Shown one piece after another: positions 39,601 to 51,600 of a stretch of 64,000 nt of DNA (position 1 is its first letter; each line of letters starts with the position of its first letter). The DNA comes from Tigriopus japonicus. Taxonomy: Eukaryota; Arthropoda; Copepoda; Harpacticoida; Harpacticidae. The position numbers were made by a program, and so were the translations under genes. The notes beneath the pieces are model-generated. The model did no database searches and had not been told where the DNA came from. It saw nothing but the letters and a program-made list of their open reading frames with translations. The stretch covers positions 5,414,954 through 5,478,953 of the forward strand of contig CM021316.1 of assembly GCA_010645155.1 (NCBI GenBank), read 5' to 3'.

Positions 39601-42600
39601 ATGTTATTTCTTCTTGTTCAACTACATTCCGGTCATTTTTGGGACTTGGAAGCTTCTGTACTACTACTTCTACGTTGATACTAGTGATTGTTTCTGTGTC
39701 TCTTTTTTCCTTGTCGTCTTTCCAAGCGCGAGCAACGTAACCAACCTCAATAACATTCTTTGGAAACAATAACACAGTACAATCTGTACAACAACTTGAG
39801 TATCTAGTGTGATTGTCCGCTGTCTGGACGCCACTTTGAGATCATGTCTTTGATACCAAGATTTCCTTAACCATCTCATCTTGTTACTCTGCTTTTGATG
39901 TTTGATGTTAACTGTTGGTCGTACTTTCTTTCTCCCTTCTTGCTACCACCACCAATCAGTCTATTCTGGAGTCAATTTTCTGATCGGTAAGTACCTCATT
40001 CAAACCAAATGCAATATCATGGTTATTAGGATGGCAAAATGACATTCTGGTTAACTTTTGTTGGTCAAAGCCACAAAGAGTGATTTGATACAAGGATCAT
40101 TTAAGATAAACCGATTTTGTGTTCGGATCATGTTCAAAACCAACATTGATCACGTGTAGTAACTGGATATACTATTTTCCCTCCTTCAAAGATTACTTAA
40201 CGCTCGGTAAGTTTGGTGTTGGCTGCGCTAGCTTATTTTTCTTTGATCGGTGTCGCACTATTACTACTACTACAACAACTACTTCTACTACGTACAACTA
40301 TTACTAATCGTCATTACTACTAAGCTATTTATCATTATCGCTCGGTATTGGGAAACTTTATTCGTCCTCTCACGTCTTGTGTCAAATCACGACACCTTTG
40401 GGGGTATCATAGGAACGAACCTTCATTCATCTGAGAACTTAGACCGCCAACTTTGGTGAATTGTTACCTGCGTACCTTCACGAACCCAAACGTAGAAACA
40501 TGTTCCATGTGCTTCTTCATTCACATTCAGTCAACTTCTCCGACTACTACGTAATTACTTCTTTCGATGTCATATTTGTGTTGGAACCTCGACCTGTTCA
40601 TCATCTTCATATTCGTCTTAATATTCCTCTTCTTCTTCCTCCTCTCCTACTTCCACTACTACTACCACTACTGCTACTTTTACTATTACTACTATTACTC
40701 TTTTTGCCTTTTGGAACTGTTCCATTCGTGTTTGCTACCTGCCCAAGCAGCAAATAAAATTAGTGTCTTGATGTTGCACGCTCGTTAATACTCGTACATA
40801 TAACAAAAACAACAATAATAACGACAACAATCTTTGTTGGTACTGTTAGAAAAAATGTTTAGTAACACTTTGTTCACCAAAGCATTGTGCGATATTTTGA
40901 AGGCGGGACGCCAAGAGACCTTTCCATGTGGAACTCTCAGAAAGGATGCTTGTGCTCTTGATTTAGTGAACGTTCTGTGATTGCTTTCGTTAAAAGCTTA
41001 GCTTCGGGGTGTGGTTGAAGCAGCTTTGATTGAATATGAATAGAGTTATGCTTAGTGATGGACCGAAAGTGCTCAAAAGAGAGACGAAAATTTCAACCGA
41101 AAGAATGCTTGAACGAACGCGAAACCTTTGCCATAATTTTCAAACCTTGCGCAAAATGAAAAAAAAAACAAATAGTGGTCTCCAGATTTCTAAATGATTG
41201 TAACGAAATGAGGTTAGTTTTCAAACCCTATTATACCTAAAAGTGTTAGTCTGCTTGCTGTATGGGTAAGCTAAACCGAAAGAAAAAAACTAAATGTTGG
41301 TCAAAACTTTGACCAAAAGCTCTTTCGGTCCACCTCTAGTTGTACTCATACAGACCCGCTCATGTTATCTGAGCGACATTCTAGGACTTTATTTGTTTGT
41401 TTGCAATGTTTTATACCCTAGGCTTTTACAGTATCAAGTTCTCGTCAAAAAATGTGGCCATAAACTTGTCTCATTCTTATTCTTCATAACCCTTCCTAGT
41501 ATGGTTATTCAAAGAAGCGAGCGAGGGCAGTAATGAAAATCCCTCCTCTCCAATCAAATTCATTGAAGCCCTTGACTCAAGCCTTCTTTGTGAGCAGAAA
41601 TGTAGTTTGAATTTACAAAGCACCACTTTTCTTCCCTCTTTTGTGTACTGCAGAATCTGTGTGAGCGTTGATGTTTGCAAGTAGCTTGCAATTTGGGGCA
41701 TCCTCTGGCCCATCAAACCTTGCTTGTATGTTTGCAAATTTGGGGGCACTGATAAAAACTCTTGAAGAATCTTTGGTTGGTAAACGAGGAGGGGGCAAAC
41801 TTTTGGGCAAGATTCATTTTAAGATAAAATGGCGGCGCTAAAAAATGTAGCTCCTCTGATGTTGTTGCGATGAATGCTGTTGCTGTGATGTCCCTGGATG
41901 GTCTCCCCGGTTTTGCCCTGGCTTGAAACGGGAACAAACTTGATGGGAAACTAATGGAACGCCGTCACAAAACCCAAGCCAAGTTGCTTCCTTCCCTCGT
42001 GTTACTCGAGGCTCTTGAAGAGAGGACTGGCTGGCTGGTTTGCTAGCAAGTAGGAAAAGGAAAAAGAAGAGGAAGGAGAAGAAGGATGAAGGTGCTTCAT
42101 ATGATGGTTGTTCCTCTTGAAGAATAAGAAGACCAAGGAAGAGGAGGGAAATTCAACACGCAGTCGCACTTTCCTTCATGTGTTTCGTGTCTCGCTCGTA
42201 CCTCTATATGTTTCATTTCTGTTAAGCCAAGCACTTACAGGTAGTAAAATCCACTTGGAAATCGTATCTGAGAACCTTCAATATAAGTGGAATGTCCCGA
42301 CTTTGACATTGGAGGAGTTTATTGGCCTTAAAGTGTCCAAGAACCGAGTACGTTATCCTAGCTTCATGTCTTTCCAAATGCAATTACGACAGATAGGGAC
42401 CATATCAGTGCGAAATCGTCTAGAAAAGAGGAATGGTCAAATCATCAAACCCTCGAGTTCCTTCGATGGAAGCCCAGCAAATGGCTTTGCCGTAGAAATA
42501 ATGCTTGAAGATCTTCAAGATCTTGAAGATCCAATTTTGCCCTTATGGTTTAAGAAACTGCGGCTTTGGCCAAGCCCGACCATCCTTCAAGTTCAGTGCT

Positions 42601-45600
42601 TGTCGTTCGTTGGTATCTAGTCGACCACAGTTCTTTTTGGCGCCCTCATCAGTCCGTTTTTTGTTCTTACCAAACATGAAGGGAGGGATGCAGTGCTGGG
42701 TTGTATTCACTTTTGTGTTCAAATTGGAGAAGGAACGACCTCTTTCTTGCCTTCTTTTGCAAACATTCTTGGGTGACACATAAAGACTGAAAAGGCCACA
42801 AAATATCAAGAGCATTCCAAGGAAAAATAGGAACCAAAACCTCGCAACCAACACGCTTTCTTTCGTGTACAGAGATTAAATCACGTCGTTACCTTACCAC
42901 ATAGAAATGTCTGCCCTTTTAAAAAGGACCCCACATCCCCTCTTCCAAAAGGCGAGCACATCAGACATTATAGCTAGGTCACTGTTTTTCACCACCCTCT
43001 CTCTGATTATGATGATTCATTCTCATGTACCGTCGACAAATCCCTGAGCCTTTTCGTCGGAAGAAACCTAACCTTGGACCTGATTTCGTGTTTCAGTCGA
43101 GCTGCGGTGGTTCGCGGTCAAGTGTTCACCCCTTCAGGAATGGGCTTGATCGGGGTACGCGTCTCAACCACGTTGCCCAATGAAGGCTTCACGATGACCC
43201 GAGATGATGGCTGGTTTGATCTGATGGTGAACGGAGGTGGCTCCGTGATGCTTCAATTCGGTCGGAATCCGTATCCTCCTCACAAGTAATAACTTATTTA
43301 ACATTTTTGGCATTCGAAGTTTTACGCCACGAGAACACGATCTTTCTTATTGTGATGTCGTTGTTCCCTTCAGGTTGAACATCTTTGTTCCCTGGAACGA
43401 AGTGATCGTTCTCGACCCAGTCGTCTTGGGGAAATCTAGTGGTGGATCAAAAGGAATTGCCAATGAGAAGATTCCAACCATCGGCCATGGCAGACCGAAA
43501 GCCATCACCTGCAGAGAACATGATTTCTCGACCATGAAACCGTTGGTTTTAGCCTCCTGGAAGAATGGGTTTCAGGTAAATTGAAATCTTCTTCTATATT
43601 CTGTCAAATCCCAGTTCCGTCGCATGAAGGAAGCTAACCTCCCTTTCTTTCCCCATTTTCATCATTGTGGTTTGTGATAACAACCAACTTTAAGAGGAAC
43701 CCAAGGAGACCTTGGAAGAAGGTCCCTTGGGATGCAAACTTGATTGGATCTTTAATCTTTTTTTGAAGGGGAGATTCGACCTCGCAGTTTGTGCCCAATC
43801 GAAATTTAGGTTGGCTGACTTCGACCCAGAGTGATTAGACCAAAAATTGGATCGACCTCTCCAGCAGCCGGTTCAACTTAGTTAATTAAAAGCTGAACAT
43901 GGAGAGGCTCTCTTCTTGTTTCTCCGTGTTCCACTCAATTCATTTGGGTCTTTTTCCCCTCCACGTTTCTCCCCACCCCTTTTCTTTGAAAGACCCAAGT
44001 GAGTTTTTCTTCCAGCCCACAGACTCACAGACACACTTTATAAAGGGAATACATTTTCAAACGAGAGGCTTTTATTCTAATGAGCCCCCATCTTTCTGCC
44101 TCGCAGGGCCAAATTCCCGACCAAAGCGCTGTCATCTTGGAGACTCGGGCCATTCAAGAAAGCTTGGCCATCCCGGGTTCGGATATGTTCTTGGTGTACC
44201 ATTCTGCCCGTAGCAAAGGCTACATGTCCATCATTCAACTCCAACTCACCCCAGATACCATCCCACCTTCCTTGGTCAAGGTCCACGTGAAGATCACCAT
44301 TGAAGGGGTGGTCCACGAGAAGCTCTTTGAGGCTGATCCGAATATCCAATACACTTACGCCTGGGATCGACTCAACGAATACCGCCAAGTAAGTAGACAA
44401 TTATCTACCACTTATTCTTAGGAAATGTCAGTGAAGGAAGGTTGTGGTGTCGGAATAAATTAGTTGCTTACCAAGTACCAACTTTCCCGGTTGGACGGCC
44501 CTCTCTGGAATCCGTTGGATGGAAAGTTTCCTGCTGGATTCAATCAGCAATGGTTTCTCTCTCTCTCTTTCTTTCCCCCCTTCTCCTTCGACTCTTGATC
44601 CCTTTTGCAGCTCTGTCGATCCTTTCTTCGTTGCTAGTTCGCAGATGGTTGCCATTTTCAAAGGCAACTTTGCCTGAACTCTGAACAAAGTCGTCTTAAC
44701 AATATTTCTAACCAGGGTTGGTTGGTTGGACTGTGGTTGGTTGGGCTTTACCCCCTTCAATGCAGTATGCAATCAAGGCAATTTTCAACTCGAATTTTCC
44801 CCTCTTCACACCTACCTAATAGGGACCCTCTCGGAGCAAAAAAGAAACCCAATAAGCGTAGAACCCTAGTTTGAGATACTTCGATCCTCGCTTCTTTTAG
44901 AAGAACCTTGGAAGAACTTTGGATGACTAAGGGAAAAAACACTCTCTTGGATGTCTTTTGGAGGAAAAATCGATCCTTCACATTTTGCCTAATGTCAAAG
45001 GTTACTTTGCGTAAGTTTTAGTGACTAACTCCAGTCATTTCGTTTGACAGTGCCTGCCAAAGCTCGGAAGAAAGTTACTCAGCCTTTCTTCCACTTGTTC
45101 GTCTTCTTCTTCAGCAACGACTTGTTCGTTCTTCACTGACAAGTTAGTATTATAGGGACTTTGGAACAATTCTCTGTGCCAATTTCGAAGACACAAATTG
45201 CCAGAAGAGAGTTTCATCTTGGCCTCATCCCAGCTGATGTTTCTCGGATTTGGAATCGGGAAACTCGACGACTTCAGATGGCAAGGGCAATGGCAACGAT
45301 GATGATGTGACGATCAGAGCTTCACAAGCTTCTCAGAGGCTTGGCAATTCTGGTCGATTTGGAGTCGAAATTCAATTTCGCTTCCGCGAACAGAAGCTTG
45401 AGAAAAAGAAAATACTGAAATTTGAGACTTGGCTTGAGGGGTTCTCTCTCACTTCGCCTCTGGTCCTTTCTCTCTCGACCCTCTTCTTTCACCCAGAGAC
45501 GCAAAGAAAGAACGGGATAGAAGATGGAATATTTGAATTAGAATGCAAATTGGCAATTTTCGTTGAAATAAGTAACCATTTGCTTCTATTTTCAGCGGGT

Positions 45601-48600
45601 TTATGGGATTACGACGGCCATTGTGAAAGTTGGCTACGAATACAAAAATTGCGAATCTCTGATATGGAACATTCAAACAACAAAAATGAGTGGACACGTC
45701 ATGGATAGCTCTGATTTAGGAGGATGGGAGTTGAATGTTCAGCACAAATACAACTTCCACGCAGGGATCTTGCAAAAAGGCGACGGCCACACAGTCTACC
45801 TCAAGTACAAGCCACATGTGAGTATCATCACACCCGATTGGTTTGTTTTCAATTATTGAACCTTTGGCTCACATTCATTCTCTCTGTCATCTCAAGGTCG
45901 TGACGACGGTTATGGGCAATGGAGAGCAACGATCCGTTGATTGCAACACCGATGCGTGTGCGAATGGCGAGGCCAGCAAGCAAAAGCTCCTTGGACCGAA
46001 GGCCTTGGCCTCGGCTGCGGATGGTTCGGTCTTCGTGGCGGATTATGATCTCATTAGGCGGATTACTCCGGATGGGGAAATCACATCTCTGCTCAAGCTC
46101 AAGTAAGTAACTGTTACGTACTTTTATTGTGTGCTTTGGAGGGGGGGAAACAAGTTTCATTATCATCCAGCCTTGGAGATTCGAGATGAGGCTAATGATT
46201 TGATTATGGGAATGCATACTTCAGTTCGAGAAGAATGATCTTATTAGGGCTTTGACGCTGAACTCGTCCCTCAGAGTTTTTGTAGGATGCTCATGCCTAA
46301 TATTGTGGCCGATGATATGATTAATTTATGATCTTCTCTTGAATTAGCCATTGGTAGAGACAATCTCGCTGAATTATTTATCTTATGGGATTTTTAGAGT
46401 TGTGTGATTGTCTCATGAACAGTCATGGAGAAAAGAGCTCGCAAAGATCACCCTGAAATTTGAGGATGCAAAATACAACTTCTCGAGACATCTGTGAATG
46501 AAGTACAAAATTACAGGGCATTAGCCAACGAACGACGCTCTGTTTGATCGTAGAAGCCATTTTGATTCAATAATACCTATTCCCCTGTCCATTTGTCTTC
46601 TAACCCTAATGATTCTAAGTCTGTTCTTTGATCTTGGAGAAAAAAAGGAGCATTCATCCTCCCATTCCCCCTCCCCCAATCGTAATATGCTTCTTTGGCA
46701 ACTCGGTTGAAAAAGGGGGAGGGTTTGCTCCCTGGAACAACCCGTCTAAAGGGTTGTTATTGGATGATGATGATAGCAACCGTAGTGTGAGAGTGAATCA
46801 AGTTCTTTTGGCCCTCTTAATGACCAAGCGACTCGAATAGTCGCTCATCATTTCTCTTCATTCCAACCTCTCTAGTTGTACTATCTCCGCCTACAATGTA
46901 TGGAAGTCGAGCCAAATTGAGTCGGACTCGATTTCTGCATGTAATGAGCAACTTTCATTACTCTTCGTGAGCCCTTTGATACGTACAGTATGTTCGGTTC
47001 CATGGCTTTCTAAACCATTTTGGACCCAACTTTGGCTGTGTTTCATGCTGTGGTCTGAGAGAGGGACAAAAGAGAATGAGACAGGGAAGAAGACACATTT
47101 TGGGATGCTAGTTTTAGGGTCATGATGAACTAGATGGAGAATTAGAGCTAGCTACCACGGTGGCAAGGCATCTTCCTCTAGTTACGACGAGGGAGTGGAC
47201 CGAGGATTAAATAAAGGGATAATCCTCTTTGGCACGCATTGTCGATGAACTGGAATGGCGGCATTCGCTCTCGGTTTCTCTCGTTCCACTGTAGCAGCCC
47301 TTGTTTGAGACACGCCAAGTTGTAATTAATTTGACCTTTTCCTGGCTCACTATTTGCTCGGAGGTCTCTGGTGGTTTATGGAGAGCCATGACACCAAGAA
47401 ATGGAATTGCCTTCATTGGAAGGTCGAGTTGGCTTGAAACCATTAATGCATCACCCACCGAACTACGCACAGTTTTTTTGGCTTGGCTCCGTCGCTCTTG
47501 ACAATCGCGTTTTCATGCAAATTTTCTTATTCCAGCACTTCCAGGGTCTCATATCGTTATCACATGGCCCATTGTACTTACAATTACGAACTGGAGAAAA
47601 AACAGACTCTCTACATATCTCAACCCGAGTCTCATCAAATCATTCGGATGAAGCGAGTTCCACTTGGCAAGGCCGCTGCCGCCTTATCTCCCTATGCATT
47701 GGAAGAGGATCTGGCCATCAACCCCGAAGAGCTAGATTCAAATTGGGAAGTGTTCATTGGCAATGGAGAGCGATGTCTTCCTGGGGATTCTGATCACTGT
47801 GGAGATGGAGGAAAAGCCGAGAACGCCAGATTGGCTTATCCTAAAGGTAAGAGCGAGCGAGGTAACTAACTAACTCACTCACTTTTTATGTCCTCTTGGG
47901 TAGCTCCATCGAGCGCTACGGAATTACTTAATTAGACTTCAAAAGGGTGGTTCCTAGGGACAGTTCTCTAAAACGTGAGCCTATTTGACTCTTCCTAGGT
48001 ATTGCCGTGGCTGCCGATGGTCGTGTTTTCGTGGCTGATGGGAGCAATATACGGAGCGTAGATGAGAATGGAATTATCACCACTTTAATCGGCCATCAAT
48101 ATCACCGTTCCAATTGGAAGCCCTTACCTTGTGAAGGTGCCATTTCCATCCGCGACGTTCAACTGAATTGGCCCACGGAATTGGCCATCAGCCCGTTGGA
48201 TAACTCTCTCCATCTGATTGACGATAACGTTGTTCTGAAAGTAACTCACGACGATCGAATCTCAATTGTGGCTGGACGACCTCTTCATTGCCCACCTCCA
48301 CCTAAATCTAAAGATGTCGAAGAATTGGCCACGAGTGCCACCCTCGTGGAACCCCAATCGATTTCATTCTCACCCAATGGCGATCTATTCATCGCCGAGA
48401 GTGATTCGCAACGCATCAATCGCATCCGACGAGTCTCAACGGATGGAAAGATTTCCACTTTTGCCGGAAAGGATTCCAAATGCAATTGTCTAGACATTTC
48501 GTGTCAATGCTTCGAGAGCGACCAATTTCTGGCTGCCAAAGTCAAGTTCAGTGCCATTAGTGCGATCACCTGCGCCCCCGATGGAGTGGTGTACATTGCG

Positions 48601-51600
48601 GATCAAGGGAACTATCGTTTACGAGCCATCAGTTCCAGCCTTCCACCCGAGCACTCAGATGGAGTCTTTGAAGTCCCAGATACAGATGCCCAAGAGTTGT
48701 ACATTTTCAACAAATTTGGCCAACACGTTCTCACCAAGGACATCATGACATCCAATATTCTCTACAAGATGACCTACTCCCAAGCCACTTCCAATGGGAA
48801 ACTCACGTCTGTGGCTGATCCTGCGGGTAGAACTCTGACGATCATGCGTGACTACCGAGGGAATGCCAATGCATTGCAGACATCCAATGGCCTCAAATAT
48901 ACACTCAAAATGTCACATGTGGGTTATTTGGAGAGTTTCGAAACACCGTCTAAGTATCAGGTGGAATTCAAGTATCTTCGACCCCAAGGCTTGTTGAAAA
49001 GCAAGTTAGACAGCCAAGATAAAGCCTATGTTTATGAATACGACCAGTATGGACGGCTGACGATGGCTGTTGCTCCCACGGGACAAACAGTTTCTCTCAG
49101 ATTCAATCTCACATCTACCGGAGGAGCCATCACTGTCGAAAAAGATGGAGTGCCAAGTCAGATATTGCGTCTAAACGAGGATCTCGTGGTTTCCACCTTG
49201 AGTGATCAAGCAACGGAAGTAATCTCGATTGGAGCAGACAAAACGTTGACGGACAAGACTTCATGGTCGCAGACCACCACCTTGGGAACGATACCGCATC
49301 CGGTGATTGCTGTCTCCGACCCAGTGATGGGCGATTCATTCCCTATGGTGGGTGAACAGCTCACATATTTGGGCACAAACCTCGTGAACAAATTGAACTG
49401 GGAGTACTTACTGGCAACTAATGGCCATAACGGCCAAATGATGGGCATCAAGAAGACGCTGAAGGTCAACGGCGAGAACCTCCTGACCATTTTCTTTGAC
49501 AAATTGCAGCGTCGCGAGGTCTTTTACTCTGGCACAAAGAGCGAGCTCATCGAGGTACGATACGATAGCTTATCTCGACCCATTAGATGGGAACCCTTGG
49601 CTGGTGGCTTTAGTCCAGTTGACTTGGGTTACGACCGCTTTGGACATCTGAATAAGTGGTCCCGAGGCCAAGTGAGCGAGGAATATACCTTTGATAAGGC
49701 TGGTCGCTTGAACTCGATTCAACGGGGCAATGCCACTCTTCTGACTTACAACTATGCTGAGGCCTATCTTGGCTTACCCAGCTTAGTCTCCACTGGCCAA
49801 GGGTCAAAATTCATTTTGGATTATGAGGACAAGACGGGGGGTCTGAAGAGTATTCAAACCCCAAGAGGCCATTTCCACTCGTTTCGTCTCAGACCGGGGC
49901 CTGGCTTTTTGCGATTCCAGTACCTTTCTCCATGGAGCGAACAACATTATGAGATCTTCTTTGACTCAGAAGGGAAGATAAGAAAAAAGGTCTTCCCCGG
50001 AGTGGGCAATGAGGCCGTGTATTTCTTTTACAACCCTTCCGGATCGGTCAAGCAGTACATTTGTGGTGATATCGAGTCAACGTTTGATTATGACGAGGAA
50101 ACAAGCAATTTGGACACTGTTGTGACGAGGCAAGGCCACGGCTTTGACTTGAAGTCCAGGTTCAAGTATCATGGCGGTTTGCTCAAAGAGCAAAAGCTTC
50201 GTTTCACGGGTGGATTCCCAGATTTGGAGAATGCCATTTTTCGCTACCAATACGACGGTTTTGGGCGCCCATCGACCATGATCTCGACAATTGGAAGCCA
50301 AGACCAGCAAGAATCTTGGCCCACCGTTTACAATGCGAACACTGGTCTGTTGGAAAATATGGGCAAGATTCGCGTCTCCCGACCCTCGGCGAACAAGACC
50401 CTGCTCCAAGATAGCAATAACAACTACTTCAAATCCTTGGAACGAGATGAGAACAACCGATTGCAACGGATCACCTTTGGCCTTAGGCGAAGGGAGATGC
50501 TCTCAATTCACTTGAGTTATAATAGTCAAAACAGACTGAGCCAAAGGAGGATCATGAATCATGAAGGACGACCCAGCGAGGAGAAATTCTCCTTTTCCCC
50601 CGATGGTCATCTGCTTCAAGTTTGGGGGCCAGACAATTTTGATTATCGTTACGACGCCAACGGCAATTTGATCGGCGAGGGAAGTTCCAAGGGACAGAAA
50701 GCCATCCAATACGATGCTGGGGATCGAGTGGAAAGGATTGATACGACTATCCGCGTCATTTATGACCCCAATGGTTTTATCGGCCAGGTCGGAGATCATG
50801 AAAAGTTTTGGCATGATGCAAGTGGAAAACTCATTCAATACTTGGTCCTGGATAAGGAGGCCACAGCTGGCACGCGGGTCTCCTTCTTTTATGATTATTT
50901 AGGGCGTCTGGTGGCTTGGCAAGACACACGAGGTCATATCCAGCAATTCTTCTATGCCAATGTGAAGAATGAGCGAGAATTAACTCACGTCCACCATCCA
51001 AAATCCGGTCTCACTCAAAGGCTTCTCTACGACGAAAACGGTCATCTCATTGCACTGAAAGCCGGCGAACAGATGCTTTTTGTGGCCACTGATCAAATGG
51101 GCTCGCCCATTCTGGTCTTCTCCGAAGATGGCACCGTTTTGAAGGAGGTCGAATACTCGCCGTTCGGCTCAACAATAAAAGACACTAATCCCGGAATGAT
51201 TCTCCCACTGGGCTTCCACGGAGGCATTGCCCTGCCTCATTCCAAGTTTCTGTTCATGGCAGAAGGTCGCATCTATCATCCCGAATTGTTGCAATATCTC
51301 AATCCTGATTGGGAAAGTCTTCAAGGCGATTTGACCAATCCACTGGCTTTGTTCGTTTATCGCTTCAGGAACAATGACCCCATTAATCCTGCTCTCCATT
51401 TAAACTACATGACCCACATAGAAGAGTGGAGCAAGCTCTTTGGCCTGGATCTCGATAACATCTTGGACTCCAGTCAACGAGGATACAAGGAAATCAATTC
51501 TCTGACCCTCTTGCGCAACGAAATCCATCCTAGTCTGATGTCATCCGACTTGAGCGTAATCACGGGCATGGCCCAAGCCTTAACCCGAGCCCGAGAATCA

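Larger units (their letters stand above)
39987..43096 (+). other. Teneurin intron 12
   Basis: 3110 nt. Contains CTA-type repeats at about 40256-40312 and 40618-40702, a pair of overlapping palindromes at 42504-42530, and a 170-codon open frame (42108-42620) with no recognised similarity that I treat as chance. Confidence 0.75.

Noticed and set aside
42108..42620. 170-codon open frame (+) in teneurin intron 12
   Set aside because: Considered as an extra exon, but joining it at its AG acceptor near 42240 in the required phase gives an immediate stop, and no homology is recognised.
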